NCBI GenBank assembly: GCA_033032175.1
Contig: CM065318.1
Location: 10,230,001 to 10,294,000, forward strand
Reading direction: 5' to 3'
DNA length: 64,000 bases
Origin: Saturnia japonica
Taxonomy: Eukaryota > Arthropoda > Insecta > Lepidoptera > Saturniidae
In this document: positions 44,556 to 56,640 of the stretch, piece after piece
Layout of the letters: each line of letters opens with the position of its first letter
How positions within the stretch are numbered: position 1 is the stretch's first letter
Made by a program: the position numbers and the translations under genes
The notes under the pieces: model-generated
Databases searched by the model: none
Seen by the model: the letters and a program-made list of their open reading frames with translations, nothing else
Told to the model about the DNA's origin: nothing

Positions 44556-45250
44556 ACTAATATAATAAAGCGGAAAAGTTTTTTATTTGTTTGTTTAAAT
44601 ACGTTAATCTCTGCAACTCCCAGTCGATTTCGAAAGATTATTTTTTTATATGATAGCCAGACTCACGAGGAATAGTATTTTTTGGTTACAATTCTCAGCT
44701 AGCCTTAAATATTGTTTTTTGTTACGTAAGTCGTAAGTTGAAAGCCCATCGAACTGCTTTATCTACGTGCGCTGGCTTAATAGTTAATGATACGTAAATA
44801 CATTATTTTACAAAAATATTAGCCATTAGTATATCTAAAAAATAGTCATCGATAGCATATATCCATCTCTTATACATAAACCACAATAAGGTATTTTGCC
44901 AATTTTTATTGTTGAAGAATAAAAAATAATTTATTAGCATTATTTTTAAGCATGGCATCCTTACTAACAAAAGTTACTTAATAATAAAGACAATTAAATG
45001 AAAATAAACTTTGTATTTTACGGCATGTTATTTGGACGTATAGTTTGAAAGATAATGAAAAATTAAAATAATTCGACACTCGGCTCGGGTCTATAAGTCT
45101 ATAATAGTAGTAGTGTCGCGAACAAGCCGCGCGATGCCGCGACCTGACTATCTGGCCGCTTCATAAAAATATTGTCTATACTGAAGTATTATAACATCAA
45201 TTAGTGATTTCTTCTAAATTATATGGGGGTGAAACCGCGGGGCACAACTA
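44556..45250 (+). repeat. Helitron-like non-autonomous element, second copy of the 31.3 kb family
   Basis: ACTAATATAATAAAGCGG at the start, GGGGTGAAACCGCGGGGCAC at the end, and the same internal blocks as 31346-31913. It abuts the reversed copy at 44335-44555. Confidence 0.6.
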
Positions 45251-45765
45251 ATAGGCTATATAAAATGTTTAGAATCTGACTGGTTCTAGAGTTTCAGAGG
45301 TTAGCGCGTTCAAATAATTTCTTTCAATTCATATCACTTACCTATGCATTTTTTAAACTAAATTCGAGCAAATTAGGTTTGTTTCAAACCAGGAAATCTA
45401 TAATATATTAGCCGGTGTGCCCGAGGCACCACACGCGTTTGCTACACAGTAATTATTTTCATACTGTAATTTTATTTTTATTGATATTACTGACAATTGA
45501 TACTGGTATTAAATTTAATCAAAATCTTTTACTACTAAGTAATTTTTTTACGATTACTAAATGTATTATTATTGACGATTCTTAAGGCTAATTAATTTTA
45601 TTATGGAATGACGTATGCTTTCCGTTTACAAAATTTGATCAGAATCAGTTGAGAAATGTTTTTTTTTTTTTTTTTTTTTACGTATTCTAAAAGTAATATT
45701 GGCAATCCTTATAAAGACTACCAATTATGGAATGAGATAAACATCTAAGCATTCCATAGATTCAG
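45251..45765. other. spacer with a 21-nt poly(T) run
   Basis: The T run is at 45659-45679. No gene seen. Confidence 0.4.
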
Positions 45766-46556
45766 TGTGCGGGTGCCGGATTCATTGTGTGGCACGAGCA
45801 GCCCCCGGGACTTGCGACCCAGGTGTAGGTTTAAGGGGCCCCCTTATGATGCACATCAGAGCTCACCTTGACTGCTCGCGATACACCCCCTGCCAAGCCA
45901 GATTTGGTAAGAACCTGTTAATGCTGCTTTGGATACTCGTTTTAAAACAGAACTTACTGCAGTTCTCGACAGGCCGAGGTCTTTTAGCAAGTTATAGAGA
46001 GATTTCGCTAGAATACCTCTCGCTTCCACTTCTACCGTATATAATTTAACCGCATAACCGTTTTTAGTTAGCTCATTACATAGATCGTAATATTTATATA
46101 TTTTTATTTCGTGGTCTTTAGGTATATTAGTTTCCCACGATATAGTAAGCTCTACAAGTACTATACGCCTGATTTATCGAGAATAAATGATTTATCGAGA
46201 ATAAAGTATTTGTCTGGTCTGGATGAGGAAACACCCATATCTTCTGGGATTTTATAATGCTTTTCATAAGTCCACTAAAATAGTCTATCAGGTGCAGAAC
46301 CTAGGATTGAGAGGGGGTTTAGTTTTAGCGTTTACTATTGAGCCTTCTTTTATGAAGTTAATTTGTCTCCTGTTAGTGGTCAATCCTTTTTGAGCTCTAG
46401 CTACTGAAAGACTTACTGCTTCACGTATAAACTGAAGTACTCTATCATGGCGACGTGAGTAGTGACCCCTAACAAGAAGCACCTTGAATCCTACTAATAA
46501 GTACCTGGCTGTACATATTGCCTCACCACAACAACACACTTCCCGAACAATCATGT
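45766..46556 (-). pseudogene. LINE C-terminal fragment: zinc knuckle and endonuclease-like region
   Basis: On the minus strand, VCCCGEAICTARYLLVGFKV and LLVRGHYSRRHDRVLQFIRE resemble a degenerate CCHC knuckle followed by the RHD helix found after the RT in some LINE proteins. After stops the text resumes at about 46160 with RRIVLVELTISWETNIPKDH, IKIYKYYDLCNEL and NGYAVKLYTVEVEARGILAK, then LGLSRTAVSSVLKRV and YQIWLGR. The VLVELT.PWE....H..K..KY pattern fits a restriction-enzyme-like endonuclease domain. It is a different family from the Dong copy at 1.8 kb. The RT portion is absent. The exact clade is not known to me. Confidence 0.6.
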
Positions 46557-46929
46557 AATTTGAAATTAATGACCTATGATATTTTTATGGATTAGGTAAA
46601 TTTAAATGTGTGTGTTGTATCAAATTACCTGTTTCTTTTTATTACAGTTTTTTAGTAATTACACTTGTTTACATTAATTGCTCACGTATTTTTTATATTA
46701 TATAAAAATTATTAATACTCCGTGTATGTTTAATATAATACGCATCGCTTGTTAGAAACTCAAACCGATAAAAGGCATATTCCCTAATTATCATGCTACC
46801 CTACAACAGTAAAGCAGTAATGTTACAATTTAAAATATTAAAGACTAATTTTGATATTGATAAAACACGCATTTTTACTGGGGTTTTCACACGGATGAAG
46901 CCGTGACCACGAGTTAGTGAAATCTTTAC
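46557..46929. other. spacer ending in a Helitron-like 3' end
   Basis: Bases 46882-46918 (TTTTCACACGGATGAAGCCG, TGACCACGAG) are a 3' end fragment of the Helitron-like class. Confidence 0.4.
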
Positions 46930-47165
46930 CAATATTATAAAGAGGTAAGATTTTTTTTTTGTTTGTAATGGAAAACATAAAAACTACTGAACAGATTTTA
47001 AAAATTCTTTCACAAATGTAAAGTTACTGTATCAGCGAGTACTATAGGTTATATTATAATTTGAAAAATAATTTATTGCTACTAATGTGGATAGTTATAC
47101 ATAAAGTATAAAAAATTGCCTAATATATACTTTTAAAACGCGTGAAACCGTGGGGCACAGGTAGT
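46930..47165 (+). repeat. Helitron-like short repeat, complete (236 bp)
   Basis: It begins CAATATTATAAAGAGGTAAG, has AAACTACTGAACAGATTTTA and ends ACGCGTGAAACCGTGGGGCA, CAGGTAG. Confidence 0.55.
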
Positions 47166-47237
47166 AATTAATAAAGTGGTTTGTTTTTGTATTAATATGA
47201 TAATTTAATTGTATTATTTGTGGGTATTTATTTATTA

Positions 47238-47545
47238 CTAGCTGACACGGCAGACGTTGTTCTACTCTTTCGACCAATTCGACCACAGCGTCACCTATCC
47301 TGTTTTTTCCTGATAGCGTTTACATGACCATAAACAAAACAAAAAATGAATTTGAATTCGAAATCCAAGGTTCAATGCCAATGAAATTAAAATTGGACCT
47401 ACCTGAAAATATCGCCTTTCCAACAAAAAAAAAAAATAGTTTAAATCGGTTTATAATTGACGGAGTTATATGTTAACAAACATAAAAAAAAATACAATCG
47501 AATTGATAACCTCCTCCTTTTTTTCTGAAGTCGGTTAAAAATGGG
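47238..47545 (+). repeat. interspersed repeat (CTAGCTGACACGGCAGACGTTG type)
   Basis: The 5' signature CTAGCTGACACGGCAGACGT and the 3' block GATAACCTCCTCC with TCTGAAGTCGGTTAAAAA are widespread in insect genomes. Non-coding here. Confidence 0.5.
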
Positions 47546-48500
47546 AGAATATTCCGAATAGTTTTCCAAATTAGAAAATTTTCGGGAAAATTTTCCATTT
47601 TCTCTTGCCATAAAAACATAATTTAGACTATTACAAACATTTTAAATTAAAAAATAGCAAAATCGGACAAGCAGTTCTCAAGAACTGTGCATACCAATTA
47701 ACAGTATTTCATTATTTTTAAAATAGATTATTTGGCATACGCTTAAAATAACTATCATTTATAATGGAGAGTGAAAATTAAACAAAGTTGTAACTCGGTG
47801 TGAATATAAAACCAAAAGTGTAGCCGCACACAATAACTTCCACTCTATATCATGTTCGTATTATAAAAAAAGCAATTTTATTCATGCAAATTGATCGAAT
47901 ATAGATAATGTAAAGTTAGAAGTAATTACTACTTACTCTACACGGACAAGTTCATATTGTAACTAAGATAGTAATTGTCGCACCAAAGCGTAGCCTCTTG
48001 ACACTTGACATAAGACCACATATTATACATAACACACATAAGAGCTAAATAGAAATATATAATTTTTAATCTCGCTATTCTAGTATCTACTTACGATGCA
48101 AAAAATGATTACTAGTTTTATAGCAACTTTGTAATCAAGAACTGATACACTTAAGTATAAGAACACTTTTATGTATAACGCGCTAAAAGATTTAATAACG
48201 CGTATAATAACGTTTATCGTACCCTTCGCGCTTGATAGCAACCAAATATACTTTTAACAATTCAATATCGTTCTTAACAAGGTTGAATTAATTAGGAGTA
48301 TTAATTTAAAAACATATGAAAGTCAAATAAATGCAACCAGTTCTAGGCGCGTGCGTTTAGCCTTATCTAAAAGGACTTGCTATAAATGTAATGCGACTGG
48401 AAGCGATGGTTTTTTGTTTGCACGCTTCTTGTATCATGTCAATAGTACAGAGAATCTGCGCTTTCGCTAAACGGCAAAGTCATTGTTTTATGCTACTAAT
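47546..48500. other. AT-rich spacer
   Basis: No gene or element recognised. Confidence 0.35.
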
Positions 48501-48504
48501 TCGG

Positions 48505-48880
48505 CAAATAAGCATACGGCTCGCCAGATGGTAAGCGGTTACGCGGTGATACTTATGTTGCGTTGCCGACCTTGAAGTCCTATAGTCTAAGGTGCTCTGG
48601 AAACCCTACTCCTCGCAGGAGCATAAAACAAGGTTAATTGGGTGTGATCTTCTGTAGCGTCGAGGTATTCCACTAGTTGGACTGCGCTAAGTAGAAAGAA
48701 TTTCTCTACGCCTTACCTGTCTTTGCCCCCCCCCCAAACCCACCTATCCTTCCAAAAGGACCTCAGGAAACTCTATTCACCACAAAAATACAATACAAGG
48801 TTATTTGGCAGCGATCTTCTGTAGCGTAGGTATTCCACCAATCGGACTGCCCCGACTGCCCCGACTGCCCCCGGTAAAAA
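48505..48880 (+). repeat. lepidopteran interspersed repeat, partly duplicated in tandem
   Basis: GCATACGGCTCGCCAGATGG and TGCGTTGCCGACCTTGAAGT are characteristic of a common moth repeat. The AAGGTTAATTGGGTGTGATC block at 48630-48690 recurs at 48800-48870 (AAGGTTATTTGGCAGCGATC), so its end part is duplicated. A short CCCCGACTG triplication follows at 48850-48872. Confidence 0.55.
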
Positions 48881-49015
48881 GAGATATCGAAGGAAATCTT
48901 TCTTACTATCTATTATAATCAAAACATAACATGATGGTAGAATATTTTATACAGCACGTTATTAAGCCCCCCAAGGCCAAACCGATGGTATCCGTCACCC
49001 AATTGCAAAATAATA

Positions 49016-50276
49016 GGTCTTTACCTATGAAATTGCCGTTCTGCAGTACTGGCCATTTCAAATCAAAATAATTTTTGTTTGGCTAAGAATTCTAATTTCA
49101 AATTAATTTTATTTTAAAAACTTGGAATTATTTTTCCAAAAGTAGTCATTTGTTTATTGATTAGTGTTACATTTTCATCGCATTTCAATCTTTTTTGTCA
49201 TCATGGATACGTTAAACATTCGAGTAATTATGGCAGCAACGCGGCACAAGCGGCACGCAACATCAACGATGTTTACGGAGCTAACACTACAAACCAACGC
49301 ACCACCTGTTATTGGTTTGCTCGCTTCCGTTCTGGGAATTTCGACCTGAAAAATGAACCTCGCGGTCGTCCGAAGACTTTGGTCGACAATGACGAATTAA
49401 AGGCGATTGTGGAAGCTGATGATACACAATCTACGGCTGAATTAGCAGCAGCTTTCGACGTTAGCGTCAAAACAATATTGGTCCATTTGCGTCAAATTGG
49501 CAAAGTAAAAAGCTTGACAAATGGGTGCCCCACGAACTCAATGATCGCCAGCGCGAAGTACGCGTCGAGACGTGTCTTGCACTGCTCAACAGACACACAA
49601 ATGAAGGAATTTTGAACCGCATTGTTACCTGCGATGAAAAATGGATTCTGTTTGATAACCGTAAGCGCTCAGCAAGTTGGTTGGATCCTGGTTCAGCACC
49701 TAAACAGTGCCCTAAACGAAAACTTACCCCTAGAAAAGTGATGGTCACTGTTTGGCGGTCTAGCGCCGGTGTGATTCATCACAGCTTCTTACTAGACGGG
49801 GTGAGCATTATTACAGATGTGTACTGTGAAAAACTGAACACAATGATGGAGAAGCTGGCACATCTCCAACCAGCATTGGTCAATCGCTCGTCTCCGCTGC
49901 TCCTGCACGACAACGCGCGACCTCATACTGCACAGCAGACGGTCTCCAAGTTGCAAGAACTGGGGTTGGAAGTTCTCCGTCATCCGCCCTACTCACCAGA
50001 CCTTGCGCCTACAGACTACTATTTTTTCCAGAATTTGGATAACTCCTTGGCGGAAAAAAAATTCAATACCCGAGAGGCAGTACAAAATGCCTTTGAAGAA
50101 TTTGTTGCCTCCCGTCCAGCTGATTTCTTTAAGAAGGGCATCAATAAACTGCCACTGCGCTGGCAAAGATGCATTGATTGCACGGGTGATTACTTCGATT
50201 AATACAAATAAAAAATACATGAAAGAAATTCGTTTAAATTTTTTCATACAAAACGGCAATTTCATAGGTAAAGACC
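49016..50276 (+). mobile_element. mariner element, complete length, second copy
   Basis: The inverted termini GGTCTTTACCTATGAAATTG (49016) and its complement ending at 50276 are flanked by TA (49014-49015, 50277-50278). Length is 1261 bp. It is near-identical to the partial copy at 1-749 but in the opposite orientation. Confidence 0.95.
49203..50202 (+). pseudogene. mariner transposase with 19-bp deletion and frameshift
   Basis: From ATG 49203-49205 the frame is lost after ten codons by a 19-bp deletion relative to the copy at the window start, between TGG microhomologies (about 49231). It is lost again by a 1-bp deletion in an A run near 49507, just before WVPHEL-equivalent text. From 49525 to the stop at 50202 the frame is open. 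All three catalytic aspartates survive: CDEKW, HDNARPHTAQ and YSPDLAPTDYYFF, with 34 residues between the last two (D34D). The cysteine-rich end RWQRCIDCTGDYFD is the usual C-terminus of cecropia-type mariners. A non-autonomous passenger with good ends. Confidence 0.93.
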
Positions 50277-51164
50277 TAATATTACTTGCATAGCTTTGTT
50301 ATGATTGCCGGTTAAAGCAATCATTTTTAGTTGGTATATATATTATTATATTTATCTTTAGTTCTTATATTATTCTCTATTGTTATACATATATGGCATC
50401 GGTTAGGTACTTGTATTTTATATAATTGCCTGTTAAAAATCTATTTCAATAGAAAATTGGAAATGTTAAAGAAAAGTCAGGTAGAAGGACTGATTATAGA
50501 AAAGGTATTCATTCAGAGTCTCTGGTTATATATTAGAAAAGATATTATAAAATATTTTATATTGGCATAAGTGAAATACCCAATGTATAAATCATAAAAA
50601 ATATCGAAGTTTGAAGTAAAACTTACTGAAGAAATGAAGACCTATATTTTGTATTCATATTTATATTTCATATCCACGTAAATTTCGATTGTCGAGATTT
50701 TTGGTGCTGCGTCGACTGCTTGAGGCGACGATTCCTAGTACGAGTTTACATTGAGCTGATCAACCTAGACCACGAGATCCTGGTTTGTGGTCTGGACGCG
50801 GAGCTTTCTGTAGCTGGGAATCCTACCTAGTTTTATTATTATACGATGGAAATTCAGGAGGACTGTTAAGGACTTATTTTTCTGAACTAATCATTAAATT
50901 GGTATTTTAATTATTTATTATTAAACGTTACTTTAGGAAGTATACACAAATTTAAAACTTAAATTGTTAGATGTTCTTGAAATACATGTTTATAATTTTA
51001 TCTTAATTTCATTTCATACACCCCTTTCTTCCAAATCCTAAGTAATTAGTTGTCTAAACATGACAGCTTATACCGTATGGCCTATAAACATAACTGATAT
51101 TATGTATAAAGTGTCGCATATCCTAAATACATTATATTCTTGTAATAATAATAGCATGTAAGTG
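50277..51164. other. spacer; GC-richer island at 50690-50830
   Basis: The island (TGCGTCGACTGCTTGAGGCG, CACGAGATCCTGGTTTGTGG) looks like decayed coding sequence with stops in all frames. I cannot assign it. Confidence 0.3.
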
Positions 51165-51372
51165 TTCCACTGTTCGGCAATGATGCCTATTTCCAAGCTA
51201 AGGCGGGAGCTTAATTACCACGCCAGTTCATGACGTATTGGCGACTGCAAACGAGAAGAACTCAACATTTTCATATTTTTCCACATACAATCTTACTACA
51301 AAACATTTCTTAAGCGTTCAGGTTTCCTCATGGTGTTTTTCTTCACATGCTTACCCGCTTTAAAATAATGCA
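51165..51372 (+). repeat. lepidopteran interspersed repeat
   Basis: GGAGCTTAATTACCACGCCA and CAGGTTTCCTCATGGTGTTT with CTTCACATGC follow the order of a repeat widespread in moth genomes (from memory). Confidence 0.5.
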
Positions 51373-52719
51373 ATACTTTTTAAATAAACTACATCACATG
51401 TGATGTGATGTGTCTACATGTGATATGAATAAAAATGTAACAAATTTTTTTTAGTTTTTAATTTGAAAACAATTTAATAGACTTAGTCAATTTTTTAAAA
51501 AAATAGAGAATAAATAAAGACATAAATTAAGTAATTTTGATAACTCTTTACTCACATGGTCCTAATTTCTTTGTTTTTTTTTTTTGCTACCCCTGGTTTG
51601 TTGTTATTCGGGTGCTGTACATCCCTTGCATTCTACTAAATTAACAAAGCAAGGCAAAGAGAATATTAAGCTATGTTTAAAAGAATTTTCAAGGTGTATA
51701 ATTTTAAACATTAAGTTTTGGCGCCATCTAGTCGATAAGGTATAAATTATTCAACGATTAGCGTATTTAATTAATAATTTTTTAACGATCGTTAGAGCTG
51801 ACGCTCGATAATCACAAGAGATGACTCTAGCGAGCTATTGGTAAAATTCAAGTATTTTAATGAAACATTTACTTTAATTCATTAATTTTAATTAAAAAGG
51901 GAGTTTTGGCGGGGCATTGAAGTGACATGTTGTGGTCTTTTTTTTAAATTCATTTACTAAGGTTTTGACCCTATATTATGTAATATTGGTGGCGTTCTGC
52001 GTGATATAGTTTGGTTTTTGTGCGCATAAGTGAAGTGGATTATAAGTATAAACTGAAATCATGCATTCTGGGGTCCAACAAAAACTCCCTAGGTCGTTCT
52101 AACAAGAGAACCAACATATTGTTGGACGCCACTTTGAATAAAATACGTAAAACTACGAAGGCTTGAAAACATTGACGCTGGCAAGTGCTTTTACGGTGTC
52201 AAAACAAAAATAAGAAAAAAAATATTAAGAAGGGGTAAAGTTGATAAATATGTCTTCAAAATTACTGACCCACCCTATTATAAAAAATATTATACTAATC
52301 GAAAGTTACTTTTTTACTGTGTGAGATAGCCGATTTTTATTCTTATTAAATTGTATAATGAAATTAACGTGAACGAAGTAACGAGCGGTTACTAGTTTAT
52401 AGTAACATGATTAAATATTTATGAAAGATAATAATTTAAAAAATGCATTTATTTTTTATCACCATTAGTGAGCTACATAGGCGCACTGTTTTTAAAAGTT
52501 ATAGTTAAAAACTATTTATAAATATTATTTCTATGGTAAAGTTACATGCTGGTAAGATTTCTCAAGCTCGCCTGGCTGTCTACCAGACTCAAGTTAAAAA
52601 CCTATCGCCGACTTATCGATATGTTCCAGATGTAAGAGAGGTAGGGCACCTCGGTGGTCACAGTTGTGTTTGGATTGTACTGTGCATACTATCATGGAAA
52701 GTACTGTCAATGTGCTGAG
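51373..52719. other. AT-rich spacer
   Basis: A block at 52060-52140 (GGTCCAACAAAAACTCCCTA, AACATATTGTTGGACGCCAC) holds a small inverted GTCCAAC / GTTGGAC pair. No gene seen. Confidence 0.35.
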
Positions 52720-53338
52720 ATATCGAGGGGTGAAAGGCTATTTGGTTTAAGCGACATTTTTGCAACTTTACACGAGAGCCATTTAAAGTTTAAAATTTTG
52801 GAAAAAATATCATAACAAAAAAACTTCTTCAGCAATTTGAATGGAGTAAACTTAATTGAAATTCAATTAAAAACATCAAGTTGTTGATGCTAATACCGAA
52901 TAAAACGGACCTTTAATTACAAAGATAAACGTCGCTTAATACAAATTGCCTTAAGCCCTTATTTTTCAGAGTATGGAATAAAGATTTAAGTGACTTCATA
53001 ACCACAATTGGCTACAGGGAAAAAAAAATAAGCGACGCTGCAATATATTTTCAGAGTAAGCCAAAAAGCATGAAGTGACTTAGCCCAAAATTAATAGTAG
53101 CAAGCTATTTATCTCAACTACCAATTTAGATTAAAATGAGTGACAGGCGAATTTACTTATGTGACATATAATATTGAAAATTTACCGTTTGATGTTACAT
53201 TTTTTTACGTCTAATACTATCAGTGGCTGTTAAAACAACCTAAATATATCGCAATCACTGAAAATCTCAGGTGCTTATATTGAATAAATAAAGAAATACA
53301 CAAAACACAACAACAGTTAAAGTATTTATTTAGAAAAA

Positions 53339-53776
53339 TAATTAAGTAGATCAGTCTCAATGTGGGAACATCAATTATATTTATTTATTTTTTAGTCTTA
53401 ATCAACAACATCAGTTATTAATAACATTATTATTATTATTATAATAGTATAATAAATAATTATAGTTGATTTTCCTACATTCAGACTGATTTTACTTGAT
53501 TAATATACAACATAAATTAATTAACAACATCAGTTAAAGTATTCATATTTCGTATAATAATCAAGTAAAATCAATCTGAGTGTAGGAAAATCAACTATAA
53601 TTAATTCATTATACATGATTTTCCTACATTCAGACTGATTTTACTTGATTATTATCACATCAGTTAAAGTATTAATACGTATTAGTATTTTGTACATTAT
53701 AAAGTATTATTACTTTTACTGATGTGATATTAATCAAGTAAATTCAGTCTGAATGTAGGAAAATCAACTATAATTA
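53339..53776. repeat. five alternating inverted copies of a ~45-bp unit
   Basis: The unit AGTTGATTTTCCTACATTCA GACTGATTTTACTTGATTA occurs forward at 53459-53503 and 53617-53654, and reversed at 53339-53382 (degenerate), 53556-53603 and 53729-53776. The order is R-F-R-F-R. The spacers share ACATCAGTTAAAGTATT-like text. Neighbouring copies can pair as stems. The array lies just downstream of the transposase stop codon. Confidence 0.88.
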
Positions 53777-53979
53777 GGTATTATTTATTCAGTATTACTT
53801 GAGATCGGCTGTCATAAAACTTACTAAGAGTATAATTAATCACAACCAATATTGTTTAATTATAACTTAAACTAATAAAAACAAAATAAAAAATATCAAA
53901 TCAATAAACAAAACTTGTAGTAATTATAAAATACAGCCAATGCTTGATAATAATCATAATGCAATAAGAAAGAACGTAT

Positions 53980-56638
53980 TTAATAATCATTTTCTTCGAC
54001 TGTATCTTCTACATCAGTATCCAGTAGAACATCTTTGGAATTGCAGTGTTGTAGATTTATGTATTCTTTATGAAATATCTTGGGTATAACCCCAGTGTCA
54101 CACAATTTCTTTAGGTCCATGTATTTGGCTTTGGTAATCGGCAAACTTGAATTATATCTACGATTGATAGCTCTAGGTTTCGCAATAATTTGTATAATCT
54201 CTTCGAATGCATTATCTTTCATTGAAAATTTTACTTTCATTTGATTTGGATGAGATTTGTTAAATGTTGCTGTACGGATTTTACTAATATTACCTACAAG
54301 GTTACCCTTAAAATATTTTTCAGACATATCATCAAAATTTAAGAAATCCTCGTGTGTCAGATTTTCAACATTATAAGGTGCTGGTTCTTTTCTTGCTAGC
54401 TGGCTTATTGTAACCCATTGCGAAGGGGCCCATACAGTAATATTTCTTACGGATTGTTCGATTGTAGAGTGTATGCTGTCTACCGACATTTCCGTGTGGC
54501 CAGGGAGAAGGTAATCCATTTGAATTGCTTGTAAATTGTTCGATTGCAACAAAGCATTATGTATTGTTGCAAGGACTATTTTATTTTTTTGTCCAGGGCA
54601 AGAATCTGAATACAAGATCAAAGATGTAATGGTACCTCGAGAATCCACATTCTCTATGTATTTCTGTATAATAGTAGCAATTTCATTTGCGCCCCTCTTT
54701 GCTTCAGATTCTCCCCAGATAAAACAAAAACCATTCCTTGTGATGCTTTCATAAAAACATAAATTATAAACAGCATACTTTCTAGAATAAAATAGTAACA
54801 TGTTATTGCCATGAGGCGTATTGAGAACTTTCTGGAGGTCAAAAGATGTGCACAGAATGGAAGGATTTTCTTTACCTAACTGTCGATGACGTTCTAACCG
54901 CTTCTTTGATGCCTTCTTTTCCTCTAAATGATCTTGAAATTCAGCACAATCCTCTGGCTTCTGTCCTTCAAAACGTAGGCATTTTATGCATTTATCCTTC
55001 TTAGGCACATGAAACCCAATGTTAAAATCAGTAGTGAATATTTGACGGAATACTTTTTCACTTACAACATCGACTCCTTTACTAATGAGGTCTGCTTTAT
55101 AACAGCGGTATAAATTTTTTATATTTTTAAATTCAACAGGCAGATATAGTTTTGTGCTATCCTTTCGGCAGTAGTGCGATGGTATTGCAGGTAACCTTTT
55201 GATAAATGATTTTACTGATTCTTTGATTGCGTTAGATGTTTTGTTGGGGGGAATGCATTTTCCTCTTCCATCTTCTTTCGCCATACCAAGTTCCTGTGTT
55301 GTTAATGTATAATAAATGTATCTTTGAGTGACATCAAGAGTATTCATGAGGAACTTTAAACAAACTTGTCGCCGACCCTCTCCATCATTTATGAAATAAC
55401 AGAATGTGTTATTCCTGTAATTAGAGTCTTTGGATCTCTTCCTTTTTATGGATTGCTTAGAGGACATAGATATTATCCACTGCTTTTTTCTTTCCGGAGA
55501 TAATTCCCAAAAATGTTTAAATATGGCACTCCTTTTTTCTGAGGTTATTTCTTGACACTTTTAGGGACAGTTTTTTTCTAAGCAAGGATTCGGTTTCATA
55601 TTTCTTTCTTTCACAATTGAACCATCTGCCTTAACATGTTGAACGCCTTTTGATCTAGCATCCTTTCGTACCTTTTTCTTATTTGTTCTTTTCTTTTTTA
55701 ATCCTGCATCTCTCACTTTTCCATCTTTTATGCTTGTTTTCTTTTTCTTCGTTGGTACTTGATCATCTTGATCACTTGAAGAGTCGTCTGTTTCTCTCCA
55801 CGACGTTGAGTCCCAGGCAAAATCGTCATCTTCACTTAAAAAATCAACGTAGCTTTTTTTCACTCCAACCCATTTGTTTTTTCCCGTATTGGATTATCAT
55901 CCGCTGTTTGAATTAGTTGTACATTGTCATTCAAATTATCATCTTCTAAAGATTTTCTCAATATATCCATATCTTTTTCAGGTATGATATCGGTAATAGT
56001 TGGTTGAAGGCTGTCGTTACTAATGATTCTTTCTATTTCCGTTACTTCAGGTTTGTCTATTTCTTCTTGATACTAAAAGAAAAAATTGGTTGCCTGTAAA
56101 GTCGGTATACGGGCGAAAGTTTTACGTGACAACGACTTTGAGTGGTAAAATAATTTTAATGTGCCTTTCACTTTTTATGTCTGTCTCTCTCGCTCTTAGG
56201 CGGGCTAACCATGCCCGAGTGGAAGGGACGCGTGCCTCTCACTCGCTCTCATTGTGAGCGCATAACGTGAGCGGAGCGTAACGCAGTTTCTTGAAGTGTC
56301 ACCCGGCAAACCAATTTATAAGACGTTGTCACGTCAAAATTTAAATGTTATTGACATAAATAGTCAGCATTAAATGTTGCATCGTACTAAGTATTATTGT
56401 AAATGCGAAAATTTATGAGGGTAGCTAGATAAATGGATGTTTGTTGCTCTTTCATGTAAAAACGATTGATAAGATTTTGTTAAAGCTTAACAAAATCAAA
56501 ATAACACGCAGTATACTTTTTATTACGTTACTAACTAATTTAAAAAAAAAGGAATTTTACCCGTTCCACTTCAATCGTTACTTCGTTAATATTTACATAA
56601 CGGTCATTCAAATCATCAGGTATATTTTCATCTGTCAT
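53980..56638 (-). pseudogene. spliced transposase gene (Sola-like/DUF7869-type), one stop and one frameshift
   Basis: Exon 56561-56638 starts MTDENIPDDLNDRYVNINEV, ends in frame before GTAAAA and joins exon 53980-56072 (acceptor TTCTTTTAG) in phase 0. The long exon has an acidic and then lysine-rich region (TDDSSSDQDD, KKKRTNKKKVRKD; likely nuclear localisation), a cysteine cluster (CLEKNCP.KC), CIKCLRF, and an RNase-H-like core. Candidate catalytic residues lie in SFDLQKVLNTP, ILYSDSCPGQKNK and PGHTEMSVDSIHSTIE. Lesions are TAA at 55561-55563 and loss of one A in a run at 55877-55882. Without them the protein would be about 720 residues. A single-copy host gene is less likely because the locus sits within perfect TIRs. 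Confidence 0.75.
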
Positions 56639-56640
56639 GT

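Noticed and set aside
49157..49615. 152-codon frame starting at 49157 as a complete protein
   Set aside because: Its first 26 or so codons are out of frame with the real transposase start; it arises from the 19-bp deletion in the mariner copy.
53980..55863. A host gene of unknown function
   Set aside because: The locus lies between perfect 33-bp TIRs with subterminal motif clusters and carries two inactivating lesions, so a transposase origin fits better.
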